Of a stretch of DNA of 64,000 nt, positions 1 through 8,473 are shown one piece after another; the first letter of the stretch is position 1; each line of letters begins with the position of its first letter. The DNA is from Erwinia billingiae Eb661. GTDB taxonomy: Bacteria > Pseudomonadota > Gammaproteobacteria > Enterobacterales > Enterobacteriaceae. A model generated the notes under the pieces. It was given only the letters and a program-made list of their open reading frames with translations, did not search any database and was not told the DNA's origin. A program made the translations under genes and the position numbers. Location: the NCBI RefSeq assembly GCF_000196615.1, contig NC_014306.1, positions 682,001 through 746,000 on the forward strand, written 5' to 3'.

Positions 1-2
1 AG

Positions 3-1508
3 TCGGTATCGCTGGCTTCACTCGGGGGGCCACAAAGCGAACTGGTCTTCTCACGTAAAAGCGGCAAGTCGATTGGTGAAGGCATTCCGGGGCTGTTTAC
101 CCCAGACGGTTACTGGAACAGCTTCGACAAAAACATCGACAGCGTCACGGCGGCTTTGCATGACGATGACCAGTGGGTGCTGGGCGGACAGGTGCAGGGC
201 GAGACAAAGGAGCAAACCGATCTGGCCGTCCGCCAGCTCTATATGGCCGATTACATGCGTCAGTGGGATGGCTTACTGCAGGACATCCAGCTGAACAACA
301 GCGCGGATTTATCGCAACGCATCAATGCGGCGCGTCTGCTTTCCAGCAGCAATTCGCCGCTGCGCAAACTGGTGATTAACCTCAGCCACTATCTGGTGCT
401 GGAGAAAGCGGCCCCGGAAGAGGATACGGCGAAGGCCGGCGAGGACAAGCAGGAGAGCAGCGCCAGCAGCACGCTGAGCGCGCTGTTCCGCTCACGCCAG
501 GCCAGCACCGCCGCCAGCCAGCAGCAGCAAACGCCGGAGCAGTCAGTAACCGCTCACTTCGCACCGGTGATTGAACTGGCTCAGCCACTGGAGAAAGGCG
601 GCAAAACCATCGCCTTCGATGATTTCCTTAAGCAAATCGACGACCTCTATCGCTACCTGACCGCGGTGCAGGATGCGGCCAACAGCGGTATGCCGCCGCC
701 AGCCAGCGATTCAATCAGTCGTCTGCAGGCCAGCGCCGGTCGCCTGCCGGGCTCACTGCAAAACATGTTCACCAGCATGGCGGTGGGTGCCAGCAGTGAT
801 ACCCAGCGTCGCGATCTGGATAACGTGCGCAAGCGGATCAATGTCGAAGTGGGCAGCTTCTGCCGTCAGGCGATTGCCGGGCGCTATCCGCTCTCCCGCA
901 GTGGCCGTTCTGAAGTGACGCCTGACGATCTGGCGCGGATGTTTGCACCGGGCACCGGTTTGATGGACAGCTTCTTCCGCGACAATCTCGCCAACAAGGT
1001 CGATACCACGCAGTCGAGCTGGCGCTTTACGCCGGGCATCGACGGCAAGACCTTGCCAGGCGGCGAAAGTGTGCTGCGCCCATTCCAGCAAGCGCAAAGT
1101 ATTCGTGATGCCTTCTTTGCCAATGGCGCGACCACGCCTTCATTCCGCGTCACTGTCCGCACCGTGCAGATGGATAACAACATCCTGACCTTAACGCTGG
1201 ATGTGGATGGACAGCTGCTGCGTTACAGCCACGGGCCGCAGGCGGTCCAGCTGATGAACTGGCCGGGCCCCGGCGGCACCAACCAGGTGCGTATGCAGCT
1301 GGGGCTGGCGGATGGCACCACCGCCACGCTGGTCACCAACGGCGCATGGGCACTGAATCGCTTCTTTGACCGCGCCGAACTCTCGCGCGGCAGCAGCAGC
1401 CTCAGCCGCCAGGCGGCCTTTAACGTCAATGGTCATCGGGTGACGCTGGAGTTCACGCCAAACAGTATCCGTAATCCGTTTCAGCTTCCCGGGTTCTCAT
1501 GCCCCTAA
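3..1508 (+). CDS. tssM: T6SS membrane-complex protein TssM (IcmF), C-terminal part
   Basis: The reading frame is open from the left edge, so only about the last 500 residues are present. TssM is the large inner-membrane and periplasmic subunit of the T6SS membrane complex, working with TssJ and TssL. The visible part is the periplasmic IcmF-related C-terminal region: the helical stretch GYWNSFDKNID...ALHDDDQWVLG, then the beta-rich end with RVTVRTVQMDNN and NWPGPGG. No transmembrane or NTPase segment is seen because these lie upstream of the window. It is followed after 21 bp by tagF in the same direction, consistent with one operon. The identification rests on recalled family sequence features and on context. 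Confidence 0.93.
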   Translation, partial: SVSLASLGGPQSELVFSRKSGKSIGEGIPGLFTPDGYWNSFDKNIDSVTAALHDDDQWVLGGQVQGETKEQTDLAVRQLYMADYMRQWDGLLQDIQLNNSADLSQRINAARLLSSSNSPLRKLVINLSHYLVLEKAAPEEDTAKAGEDKQESSASSTLSALFRSRQASTAASQQQQTPEQSVTAHFAPVIELAQPLEKGGKTIAFDDFLKQIDDLYRYLTAVQDAANSGMPPPASDSISRLQASAGRLPGSLQNMFTSMAVGASSDTQRRDLDNVRKRINVEVGSFCRQAIAGRYPLSRSGRSEVTPDDLARMFAPGTGLMDSFFRDNLANKVDTTQSSWRFTPGIDGKTLPGGESVLRPFQQAQSIRDAFFANGATTPSFRVTVRTVQMDNNILTLTLDVDGQLLRYSHGPQAVQLMNWPGPGGTNQVRMQLGLADGTTATLVTNGAWALNRFFDRAELSRGSSSLSRQAAFNVNGHRVTLEFTPNSIRNPFQLPGFSCP

Positions 1509-1529
1509 CCGCAAGGCAAGGATTTGATA

Positions 1530-2240
1530 ATGAACCAGACTCCTGCGATTGGCTGGTACGGGAAATTGCCCAGTGCCGGTGACTTTCTTAAGCGCCGTTT
1601 TCCCGAAACGCTCTGGCAGCAATGGACCCACTGGTTTCAGGTGGGCTTGCTGAACTGGCAGCAAAATGAAGATCAACGCGCCGACGGAGACCGATCGTTC
1701 AGCGCCGCGCCGGTGTGGAATTTTGTGGTGCCGCCGATGCTGGGCAGTCAGCTGGTGCAGATGGGCTGCCTGCTGCCCGCGCGTGACAACGTGGGCCGAC
1801 AGTATCCGGTCTGCGCCTTGCTGACCTTTTCCCCGCAGAGCTGGACGCAACCGCAGCTGGCGCTGGCAGGAGAATGGTATCAGCAGGTGGGGCGCACGCT
1901 GCTGAACGCGGTGCGCAACGCGTACAGCGCTGAGCAGCTGGATCAGGCGTTGCTGTCAATTCCCGCACCGGTGCTGCCTGCCGCAGAGTCGCGCTCCGAC
2001 ATTCTGGACGTGATTGGCTATGCCGATCGGCCCTGCACGCTGAGCTGGCGGCAGGTCTCGGACTGCTTCGATCCGCAGCACTACACCAGCTTCTGGTGGA
2101 CCAATCAGACCGATGGCTATCCGCTTTATACCCACGTGCACAGCGGCAACTTTACCGGTCAGCTGTTCTCGATGCTGTTTGACCCGGCAGCCGGCGCCAA
2201 ACCCGGTCGCCACGGTCTTTATCCGCCGATGTTTGAGTAA
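1530..2240 (+). CDS. tagF: T6SS accessory protein TagF
   Basis: This 236-residue protein belongs to the TagF/ImpM family, which in other bacteria restrains T6SS activity post-translationally. The N-terminal signature GWYGKLPSAGDFLKRRFP (residues 7-24) and the following WQ-rich helix are typical. I start it at the ATG at 1530, because AAGGA lies about 8 bp upstream; an in-frame TTG at 1524 is less likely. It lies between tssM and tssA. Unlike the PppA-TagF fusions of some species, the phosphatase here is a separate gene (12342-13136). Confidence 0.88.
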   Translation: MNQTPAIGWYGKLPSAGDFLKRRFPETLWQQWTHWFQVGLLNWQQNEDQRADGDRSFSAAPVWNFVVPPMLGSQLVQMGCLLPARDNVGRQYPVCALLTFSPQSWTQPQLALAGEWYQQVGRTLLNAVRNAYSAEQLDQALLSIPAPVLPAAESRSDILDVIGYADRPCTLSWRQVSDCFDPQHYTSFWWTNQTDGYPLYTHVHSGNFTGQLFSMLFDPAAGAKPGRHGLYPPMFE

Positions 2241-2257
2241 TAACGCAAGGAAATCCT

Positions 2258-3274
2258 ATGAATATCGATGCGCTACTTGAGCCGATAAGCGCTGACAAGC
2301 CCTGCGGCGAGAATCTGGAATACGACGCCGATTACATGGCGATGGAGCAGGCCTGCGCGGGCAAAGCCGAGCAGCAATTTGGCAGCACCATCATTCCTGC
2401 CGAGCCTGCGGACTGGAACAAAGTCGAGCGGCTGGCCAGCGACCTGCTGAGCCGCACCAAAGATCTCCGCGTGATGCTGGCATTGACCCGCGCCTGGACG
2501 CAGCTGAAAGGGCTGCCGGGTTACGCCAACGGCCTGGAGCTGATCAAGCAGTCTTTGCTGCGTTACTGGGAGCCGCTCTGGCCGGTGCTGGAGGAGGACG
2601 GTGAGCGCGATCCGTTTTACCGCGTCAATGCGCTGGCGGCGTTAAGCGATAAGTCAGCACTCACTACCGCAGCCCGTCAGGCCCCTTTAATTCGCAGCGC
2701 CTCAGATGAGATTTCGCTGCGCGATGCCTGCGCACTGCTGGACGGCAGCAAAACCGAATGCCCGGAGTATCCCGGCGGTCTCGCACGGCTGACAGATGAA
2801 CTGGCGCGTGCAGGTCAACCCGGCGTGGAAGCCATCCTGAGCATAAGTGAGCGGTTACAAACAATTCGTCAAACGCTGGTGGAACACCTTGGCGAAACCG
2901 GCGTGCCGGAGATGGAGCAGCTGCAAAAAACGGTGAACACCGTCGCGCAGGCCTGTGAAGTCACCGATCTGGCGAGCCTGATCCCCGGCTTAACGCCAGC
3001 GAGTGATGAAGTCCCGCAGCCATCGCCAGCCGCAAGACCGGCGCGTGCCGATATGGACTGGCGCACGATTCAGCCTGGCTCGCGTTCTGATGCCCAGCTG
3101 ATGCTGGAAAAAGTGAAGCAGTACTTTGTGCAGCACGAGCCAAGCCATCCGGCTCCGCTGATGATCGACCGCGTACAGCGGATGATCGCGCTCGACTTTA
3201 TGGACATCATCCGTGATTTGGCGCCAGACGGCGTGCATCAGCTGGAAAATATCTTCGGACGCCGCGATAACTGA
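2258..3274 (+). CDS. tssA: T6SS baseplate/sheath assembly protein TssA
   Basis: This 338-residue protein has the ImpA N-terminal domain (residues about 5-120: LLEPISADKPCGENLEYDAD, then LTRAWTQLKGLPGYANGLELI and YWEPLWPVLEEDG). TssA proteins help initiate or cap baseplate and sheath assembly in the cytoplasm. The C-terminal region (about 265-338) is a short helical block, so it looks like a short TssA class rather than the long VasJ-like forms. AAGGA precedes the ATG. It sits directly upstream of tssB-tssC, as in many T6SS operons. Confidence 0.9.
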   Translation: MNIDALLEPISADKPCGENLEYDADYMAMEQACAGKAEQQFGSTIIPAEPADWNKVERLASDLLSRTKDLRVMLALTRAWTQLKGLPGYANGLELIKQSLLRYWEPLWPVLEEDGERDPFYRVNALAALSDKSALTTAARQAPLIRSASDEISLRDACALLDGSKTECPEYPGGLARLTDELARAGQPGVEAILSISERLQTIRQTLVEHLGETGVPEMEQLQKTVNTVAQACEVTDLASLIPGLTPASDEVPQPSPAARPARADMDWRTIQPGSRSDAQLMLEKVKQYFVQHEPSHPAPLMIDRVQRMIALDFMDIIRDLAPDGVHQLENIFGRRDN

Positions 3275-3321
3275 GTTGCGCGTTCATTCACGTTTTACCG
3301 CGAATACCAATGGAGAACCCC

Positions 3322-3849
3322 ATGGCAACAAGTAAATCCAGTGGGCAGAAATTTATCGCCCGTAACCGTGCGCCACGTGTGCAGATCGAATACGACGTGG
3401 AGATCTATGGCGCGGAACGCAAAATTGAACTGCCGTTTGTGATGGGCGTGATGTCCGACCTGGTCGGTAAATCGGTCGAAGGCCTGCCGGCCGTAGACGA
3501 GCGCAAGTTCCTTGAAATCGATATCGACAACTTCGACGAACGCATGAAGGCGCTGAAACCTCGCGTGGCGTTCCAGGCGGACAACACCTTGACCGGCGAA
3601 GGGCGACTGAACATCGATCTGACCTTCAACAGCATGGAAGATTTCTCGCCGGATGCGGTGGCGCGTAACGTTGAGCCGCTGAATCAGCTGCTGGATGCAC
3701 GCACACAGCTTTCCAACCTGCTGACCTATATGGACGGCAAAAACGGCGCGGAAGAGCTGATCTCCAAAATTCTGCAGGATCCTACGCTGCTGAAATCACT
3801 GAGCCACCTGCCGAAGCAGGATGAAGCCGCTAAAAGTGGGGAGGAATAA
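3322..3849 (+). CDS. tssB: T6SS contractile sheath small subunit TssB (VipA)
   Basis: TssB pairs with TssC to form the contractile sheath around the Hcp tube. The protein shows the family pattern RAPRVQIEYDVEIYGA, then LPFVMGVMSDLVG and ERKFLEIDIDNFDERMKALKP. I choose the ATG at 3322 (MATSKSSGQ, 175 residues), because GGAGAA lies about 5 bp upstream of it; an in-frame ATG at 3310 would add four residues. The next gene tssC starts 3 bp after the stop, which suggests tight translational coupling. Confidence 0.95.
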   Translation: MATSKSSGQKFIARNRAPRVQIEYDVEIYGAERKIELPFVMGVMSDLVGKSVEGLPAVDERKFLEIDIDNFDERMKALKPRVAFQADNTLTGEGRLNIDLTFNSMEDFSPDAVARNVEPLNQLLDARTQLSNLLTYMDGKNGAEELISKILQDPTLLKSLSHLPKQDEAAKSGEE

Positions 3850-3852
3850 CCG

Positions 3853-5352
3853 ATGAGCAATCCTTCACTACAGTCCGAACTGCAGGAACAGCAGGCTTAC
3901 AGTCAGGATGAGTTCAGCGCGCTGCTGAATAAAGAGTTCCGTCCTAAGACCGACTCTGCGCGTGCCGCCGTGGAAAGCGCGGTGAAAACGCTGGCGCAGC
4001 AGGCGCTGGAAAATACCGTCACCGTTTCCACCGATGCCTACCGCACGATTCAGGCGCTGATCGCGGAGATCGACGAGAAGCTGTCTCAGCAGGTAAACCA
4101 GATCATCCACCACGAAGACTTCCAGAAGCTGGAAGGGGCGTGGCGTGGCCTGAGCTACCTGGTGAACAACACCGAAACCGACGAGATGCTGAAAATCCGC
4201 TTTATGAGCATCTCCAAGCAGGAACTGGGCCGCACGCTGAAGCGTTATAAAGGCGTCGGCTGGGACCAGAGCCCGATCTTCAAGAAGGTGTACGAAGAAG
4301 AGTATGGCCAGTTCGGTGGCGAGCCGTTCGGTTGCCTGGTCGGCGATTACTACTTCGACCACAGCCCGCAGGACGTTGAGCTGCTGAGCGAAATGGCGCG
4401 CATTGGCGCGGCTTCACACTGTCCGTTCATCACCGGGACTGCGCCGGGCGTGATGCAGATGGAATCCTGGCAGGAGCTGGCGAACCCACGTGACCTGACC
4501 AAAATCTTCCAGAACAGCGAATATGCCGCCTGGCGCAGCCTGCGGGAATCGGAAGATGCCCGTTATCTGGGCCTGGTGATGCCACGCTTCCTGTCGCGTC
4601 TGCCGTACGGCATTCGCACCAACCCGGTGGACAGCTTCGACTTCGAAGAGCAGACCGACGGTGCGAACCACAGCAATTACACCTGGACCAACGCTGCCTA
4701 TGCGATGGCGGCTAACATCAACCGCTCCTTCAAAGAGTACGGCTGGTGCACCTCAATCCGTGGCGTGGAGTCAGGCGGTTCGGTAGAAAACCTGCCTTGC
4801 CACACCTTCCCAAGCGATGACGGCGGCGTGGATATGAAGTGCCCGACCGAAATCGCCATCAGCGACCGTCGCGAAGCAGAGTTGGCGAAAAACGGCTTTA
4901 TGCCGCTGGTTCACCGCAAGAACTCCGACTTTGCCGCCTTTATCGGCGCACAGTCTTTGCAGAAGCCTGCGGAATACCACGATGCCGATGCCACCGCGAA
5001 TGCCCGTCTGGCATCGCGCCTGCCGTACCTGTTCGCCTGCTGCCGCTTCGCGCATTACCTGAAGTGCATCGTGCGTGACAAGATCGGATCCTTCCGCGAG
5101 CGTGACGAGATGGAACGCTGGCTGAACGACTGGGTGATGAACTACGTCGATGGGGATCCGGCTAACTCTTCGCAGGAAACCAAATCCCGCAAGCCGCTGG
5201 CATCTGCAGAGGTGCAGGTTGAAGAGATCGAAGACAACCCCGGCTACTACGCCGCCAAGTTCTTCCTGCGCCCGCACTACCAGCTGGAAGGCCTGACCGT
5301 GTCGCTGCGTCTGGTATCAAAACTGCCTTCTTTGAAATCTAACGATGCGTAA
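3853..5352 (+). CDS. tssC: T6SS contractile sheath large subunit TssC (VipB)
   Basis: This 499-residue sheath subunit has strongly family-like blocks: EKLSQQVNQIIHHEDFQKLEG, WRGLSYLVNNTETDEMLKIR, CPFITGTAPGVM and FLSRLPYG. The length is normal for the family. It is the last gene of the tagF-tssABC block: a perfect hairpin lies 7 bp after the stop, and the next gene on this strand is hcp nearly 600 bp away. Confidence 0.96.
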   Translation: MSNPSLQSELQEQQAYSQDEFSALLNKEFRPKTDSARAAVESAVKTLAQQALENTVTVSTDAYRTIQALIAEIDEKLSQQVNQIIHHEDFQKLEGAWRGLSYLVNNTETDEMLKIRFMSISKQELGRTLKRYKGVGWDQSPIFKKVYEEEYGQFGGEPFGCLVGDYYFDHSPQDVELLSEMARIGAASHCPFITGTAPGVMQMESWQELANPRDLTKIFQNSEYAAWRSLRESEDARYLGLVMPRFLSRLPYGIRTNPVDSFDFEEQTDGANHSNYTWTNAAYAMAANINRSFKEYGWCTSIRGVESGGSVENLPCHTFPSDDGGVDMKCPTEIAISDRREAELAKNGFMPLVHRKNSDFAAFIGAQSLQKPAEYHDADATANARLASRLPYLFACCRFAHYLKCIVRDKIGSFRERDEMERWLNDWVMNYVDGDPANSSQETKSRKPLASAEVQVEEIEDNPGYYAAKFFLRPHYQLEGLTVSLRLVSKLPSLKSNDA

Positions 5353-5358
5353 TGGCTA

Positions 5359-5382
5359 TGCGGAGTAATGATTTACTCCGCA
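5359..5382. terminator. Hairpin between tssC and the opposing small gene
   Basis: Perfect 10-bp arms (TGCGGAGTAA at 5359-5368, TTACTCCGCA at 5373-5382) enclose a 4-nt loop and are followed by a loosely T-rich stretch. It lies between the 3' ends of tssC and the minus-strand gene at 5388-5603, so it could stop transcription from both sides. Confidence 0.7.
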
Positions 5383-5387
5383 CAATT

Positions 5388-5603
5388 TCATCTGTTCTTT
5401 TGGTTTCTTGCTTTAACTATTAACCAAATAGCCGTTAAGCAAAGGGTGGTGAACACAATTTCGCCCAGCATAAAACCCAAAAATGATACAGATAAATGCT
5501 CATATCTTATGACCATATAGAACGAAGAGAGAATATCTAAAATTGAATATATTGATACGATCGATAACAGGGAAATAAAAATGATTGAGATGATCCTTTT
5601 CAA
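5388..5603 (-). CDS. Small two-helix membrane protein, unknown
   Basis: A 71-residue open frame opposes the T6SS operons. It has two hydrophobic segments, residues about 3-32 (IISIIFISLLSIVSIYSILD) and 40-66 (FLGFMLGEIVFTTLCLTAIW), and a basic C-terminus (KARNQKNR). The start is TTG at 5603, and an AAGGA lies about 7 bp upstream of it on the minus strand, which supports translation. I do not recognise a family. The AT-rich composition resembles the cargo island that follows and not tssC. It could be an island accessory protein or, less likely, a chance frame. Confidence 0.5.
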   Translation of the reverse strand: MKRIISIIFISLLSIVSIYSILDILSSFYMVIRYEHLSVSFLGFMLGEIVFTTLCLTAIWLIVKARNQKNR

Positions 5604-5946
5604 TTGTTGATCCTTTTTCGATTATGATTATGCAATGTATTCCGGGTAATGTAGCGCATGAATATATCCGTTGTCTATTACCTGACAGAGCTTAAGTGAT
5701 TCATTCAATATTTTTAATTAGGTTTGAGCAGTTTTTCGCCTTAAGTAAAGTTGACGTTACTTAAGGCACAACAATAGTTATACCGCCGGGTGGCGGGTAA
5801 CTATATTTCTGGATAATCCCATGTAGCGATATTCAGAAGCGAGGCAGAGGTAAAATATGGACTGTTTTATTCAGCCCCATGCTTTCCTGTTTGCCATATC
5901 AGTGCTTTATCTAAAGCAAATTTTAACTAATGAAGAGTAGATAATC
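5604..5946 (+). promoter_or_regulatory. Long hcp leader with two strong dyads
   Basis: About 340 bp without a supported gene separate the small membrane gene from hcp. It holds an 11-bp-arm inverted repeat, GCCTTAAGTAA (5738-5748) and TTACTTAAGGC (5757-5767) around an 8-nt spacer, and a second long hairpin at 5774-5804 (ATAGTTATACCGCC against GGCGGGTAACTAT). Neither is followed by a T-run on the plus strand, so operator, attenuator or mRNA-stabilising roles are all possible. I could not assign a convincing sigma-70 or sigma-54 promoter by eye. Confidence 0.5.
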
Positions 5947-6429
5947 ATGGCTATTGATATGTTTATGAAAGTTGACGGTGTGACTGGCGAATCAAAAGAT
6001 TCAAACCACACCGGTTGGACCGATATTACTTCTTTCTCCTGGGGCGCTTCACAGCCAGGCAATATGTCTGTGGGCGGCGGCGGCGGTGCCGGTAAAGTGA
6101 ACTTCAATGATTTGCATGTTGAGGCATTGATCGATAAGTCAGTAACTGCTCTATTGAAAAATTGCGCGAGTGGTAAACATCTTACTAAAATCGAACTTTC
6201 GATCTGTAAAGCGGGTGGTACTCAGGTTGAGTATGCACGCATTACTCTCGAAGATGTCCTGGTAACCACAGTAAATTATAATGGTGCTGACAATGGCGAC
6301 TTAGTAGGAATGTCGTATTCATTCCAGTCCTCTAAAGTTAAACAACAGTATTGGGAGCAGAGCTCCTCGGGTGGTAAAGGCGCAGAAAGTAGCGCAGGTT
6401 GGAATATTAAAGAAAATAAAGAAGCGTAA
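5947..6429 (+). CDS. hcp: T6SS tube protein Hcp
   Basis: Hcp forms the hexameric rings of the T6SS inner tube and can carry small effectors. The protein (160 residues) opens with MAIDMFMKVDGVTGESKDSN and keeps the beta-barrel landmarks (ITSFSWGASQP, VEYARITLEDVLVTTV, SYSFQSSKVKQQYWEQS). It is the Hcp1-like size class with no C-terminal toxin extension. A hairpin follows at 6435-6458, and the muramidase effector gene starts 78 bp downstream, suggesting Hcp-linked delivery of that effector (inference). Confidence 0.96.
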   Translation: MAIDMFMKVDGVTGESKDSNHTGWTDITSFSWGASQPGNMSVGGGGGAGKVNFNDLHVEALIDKSVTALLKNCASGKHLTKIELSICKAGGTQVEYARITLEDVLVTTVNYNGADNGDLVGMSYSFQSSKVKQQYWEQSSSGGKGAESSAGWNIKENKEA

Positions 6430-6434
6430 TAATA

Positions 6435-6458
6435 AAGCCTCCCGGCATAGGGAGGCTT
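6435..6458 (+). terminator. Hairpin after hcp
   Basis: The arms AAGCCTCCC (6435-6443) and GGGAGGCTT (6450-6458) pair perfectly over a 6-nt loop and are followed by an A/T-rich tail (AAATATTATATT). The weak U-tract suggests partial termination, letting hcp be made in excess over the downstream effector. Confidence 0.7.
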
Positions 6459-6507
6459 AAATATTATATTCATATATCCCAGTTAAATTTTAAGTTGAGG
6501 TCGTGGC

Positions 6508-7353
6508 ATGGCAAGGATTGGATCTGCTGTAGGTATTGGCCAAAAAAATAATTATGCGGATGTTATAACTATTCAAACATTGCTTAATAAAAATAAAAAA
6601 ATAACCACGCCGTTGAATAAATTGAGCGTAGATGGATTGGTGGGTCCGGGAACCATTGATAGAATTAAACGCTTCCAACAGGAGGTTGTTAATCTAAAAA
6701 ATCCTGATGGCATTATTTCTCCAACTGGCAAAACAATGCGTAATCTTGTTGTGCACTCATCATTTCACACGACGACTAATCACACGACTCGGGCAATTTT
6801 ATTTAGTCAGGATCAGTTGGTGGAAGCTGCAAAAGGACTGGGATGTGAAGTCGCGGCTATTAAGGCCGTGGTGTTAACAGAGACTCCACGTGGTGCTTTC
6901 GATGATCAGGGAAGGCCAAGTATCCTGTATGAGCGCCACTACTTCCATAGATTAACAAAAGGGAAGTATGATAGTGACCCAGTACTTTCAAACAAGGATT
7001 CTGGTGGTTATGGAAAATACAGTGCTCAGTATGGTAAGTTGAACAAAGCTATCGCGCTTGATAAAAGTGCAGCCTTACAATCTGCATCGTGGGGAGCATT
7101 CCAGATTATGGGAGAAAATTACAAAGCTGCCGGGTTTGCGAGTGTTGATGACTTTGTTCAAGGGATGGGGACTGTGCAGGGGCAACTGAATGCATTTGTT
7201 ACATTCATAAAGAACACTCCCCCTCTTCAAACTGCGTTGCAAAACAAGCATTGGGCGACTTTTGCCAGAACCTACAATGGACCAAAATATAAAAAGAACG
7301 ACTATGATACTAAGCTTGCCAATAATTATCAGGTCGCTCTAAAAAGCTCATGA
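6508..7353 (+). CDS. Putative T6SS effector: peptidoglycan-binding N-acetylmuramidase
   Basis: This 281-residue protein combines an N-terminal peptidoglycan-binding-like repeat (residues about 10-75: IQTLLNKNKK...LSVDGLVGPGTIDRIKRFQQ) with a C-terminal N-acetylmuramidase domain of the DUF3380 type (about 100-280: AIKAVVLTETPRGAF, ILYERHYFHRLT, SASWGAFQIMGENYKAAG, TFARTYNGPKY). The Glu in the TETPRG or LYERH segments is the likely catalytic acid, as in phage endolysins of this type. There is no signal peptide, fitting injection into a target periplasm by the T6SS. The position after hcp and before small exported proteins fits an effector-immunity module. It could instead be a prophage-derived lysin, but no phage genes are near. 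Confidence 0.82.
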   Translation: MARIGSAVGIGQKNNYADVITIQTLLNKNKKITTPLNKLSVDGLVGPGTIDRIKRFQQEVVNLKNPDGIISPTGKTMRNLVVHSSFHTTTNHTTRAILFSQDQLVEAAKGLGCEVAAIKAVVLTETPRGAFDDQGRPSILYERHYFHRLTKGKYDSDPVLSNKDSGGYGKYSAQYGKLNKAIALDKSAALQSASWGAFQIMGENYKAAGFASVDDFVQGMGTVQGQLNAFVTFIKNTPPLQTALQNKHWATFARTYNGPKYKKNDYDTKLANNYQVALKSS

Positions 7354-7361
7354 GAGGAAAT

Positions 7362-7913
7362 ATGCGTTTAGTTATGATGTTTATGGGGTTACTCCTACCT
7401 ACTGCTGTGTTGGCGCAGACATCGTTACATGCTGTAAGTGATACCGCATTTCAAAAAGATTTATATCTAAAATCATCTGAAAAATCGATTGAAGGGGGCG
7501 CACCAGTTGATGGGCAAAGCTTTACTTTGAAAGATAATGGCAAAACCCTGGGAACGTTCATCGCAGGTAGTGGTTTTAATGCGCAGGATGAAAATGTTTG
7601 TTTTGTCGGTTGGTCCAAGAAATCACCGGTGATTCATACATTAATCCCCACCATCGGATATGATGACTGGGAAGCTGAGAAATGTAATAAGACAAAATCC
7701 GTGGGGGTTATTTCAGACAATAACAATCCCGCTACGAAAATTGCAGTTATTTATGAGGCTTCGTCTCCCAATGCAATCGCTGATGAGTCAGTTATATTTT
7801 CAGTAGTTAGCTCGACTGGTGATCTTGAGTTAGATAGTGAATTGACCAAGAAGATAGGTTCTTCAGGAGCTAGAACGATTAAAGAATTAAAAGCAAAATA
7901 TCTCGATAAGTAA
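7362..7913 (+). CDS. Exported protein, candidate immunity protein for the muramidase effector
   Basis: The product (about 183 residues) begins with a standard signal peptide (MRLVMMFMGLLLPTAVLAQ), so the mature protein should be periplasmic, where a peptidoglycan hydrolase would act. I choose ATG 7362 because AGAGGA lies just upstream; ATG 7350 overlaps the effector stop and is in frame. The mature part has two cysteines (ENVCF, EKCNK) that could pair. I do not recognise the family. Its place as the first gene after the effector makes it the leading candidate for cognate immunity, by inference. Confidence 0.72.
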   Translation: MRLVMMFMGLLLPTAVLAQTSLHAVSDTAFQKDLYLKSSEKSIEGGAPVDGQSFTLKDNGKTLGTFIAGSGFNAQDENVCFVGWSKKSPVIHTLIPTIGYDDWEAEKCNKTKSVGVISDNNNPATKIAVIYEASSPNAIADESVIFSVVSSTGDLELDSELTKKIGSSGARTIKELKAKYLDK

Positions 7914-8044
7914 TTATTTTAGAGTTTTTAGAAGGATTATTGCTAACTTATCATGATGGAATTGAGCGTATCCCTGGAAGGGGATATGCATTTTACGTTT
8001 ATAAACTCTTTCAAAGATATTCTTTGTTGGCCTTGTAACGGATT

Positions 8045-8383
8045 GTGAACTGGTATGATGGATCCATCCTCACTCTGTCACCTGTAAGTAATGGAGCTAC
8101 TCCAGAGCCTTCTTTCAGTTGTTCAAAAGCACAAAGTTCATCAGAGAAAGCAATCTGTTCTGATTATGAACTATCGTCTTATGATAAAAGTGTAAATAAC
8201 TCATGGAAATCAGCAAAAGAGGGAGCTGTTTCCGTTGGTAATAATCAACAGCTGAAAGAAATTATAAACTCTCAAAAAGAATGGTTAAAAAAACGAAATG
8301 CTTGTGGTAGTGATAAGGAGTGTCTAAAAAATGTCATGGTCAATAGATTGAATGTGTTGTCTTCGATAACTGATGGTCAATAA
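8045..8383 (+). CDS. LprI-like (DUF1311) protein, 5' end possibly decayed
   Basis: Residues about 23-100 carry the DUF1311/LprI pattern: FSCSKAQSSSEKAICSDYELS, YDKSV, then LKEIINSQKEWLKKRNACGS, with paired cysteines. LprI of Mycobacterium is a lysozyme inhibitor, so this fits defence against a muramidase. Unlike its relative at 9018, it has no signal peptide: the frame opens with GTG at 8045 just after a stop, and an overlapping 31-codon frame (7953-8048) ends across it. A frameshift or loss of the true start is plausible, and it may be a pseudogene. Confidence 0.55.
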   Translation: MNWYDGSILTLSPVSNGATPEPSFSCSKAQSSSEKAICSDYELSSYDKSVNNSWKSAKEGAVSVGNNQQLKEIINSQKEWLKKRNACGSDKECLKNVMVNRLNVLSSITDGQ

Positions 8384-8473
8384 TTAATTAATGTCAATTT
8401 TTATTTTTGTTAGGTGACTGTATTTACTACAATTAATATCTCACCTAACCTAAATTATACATATGATTAAAAT

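Noticed and set aside
6508-7353. Prophage endolysin cassette
   Set aside because: The domain is known from phage lysins, but no holin, tail or other phage gene is near, and the T6SS context explains it better.
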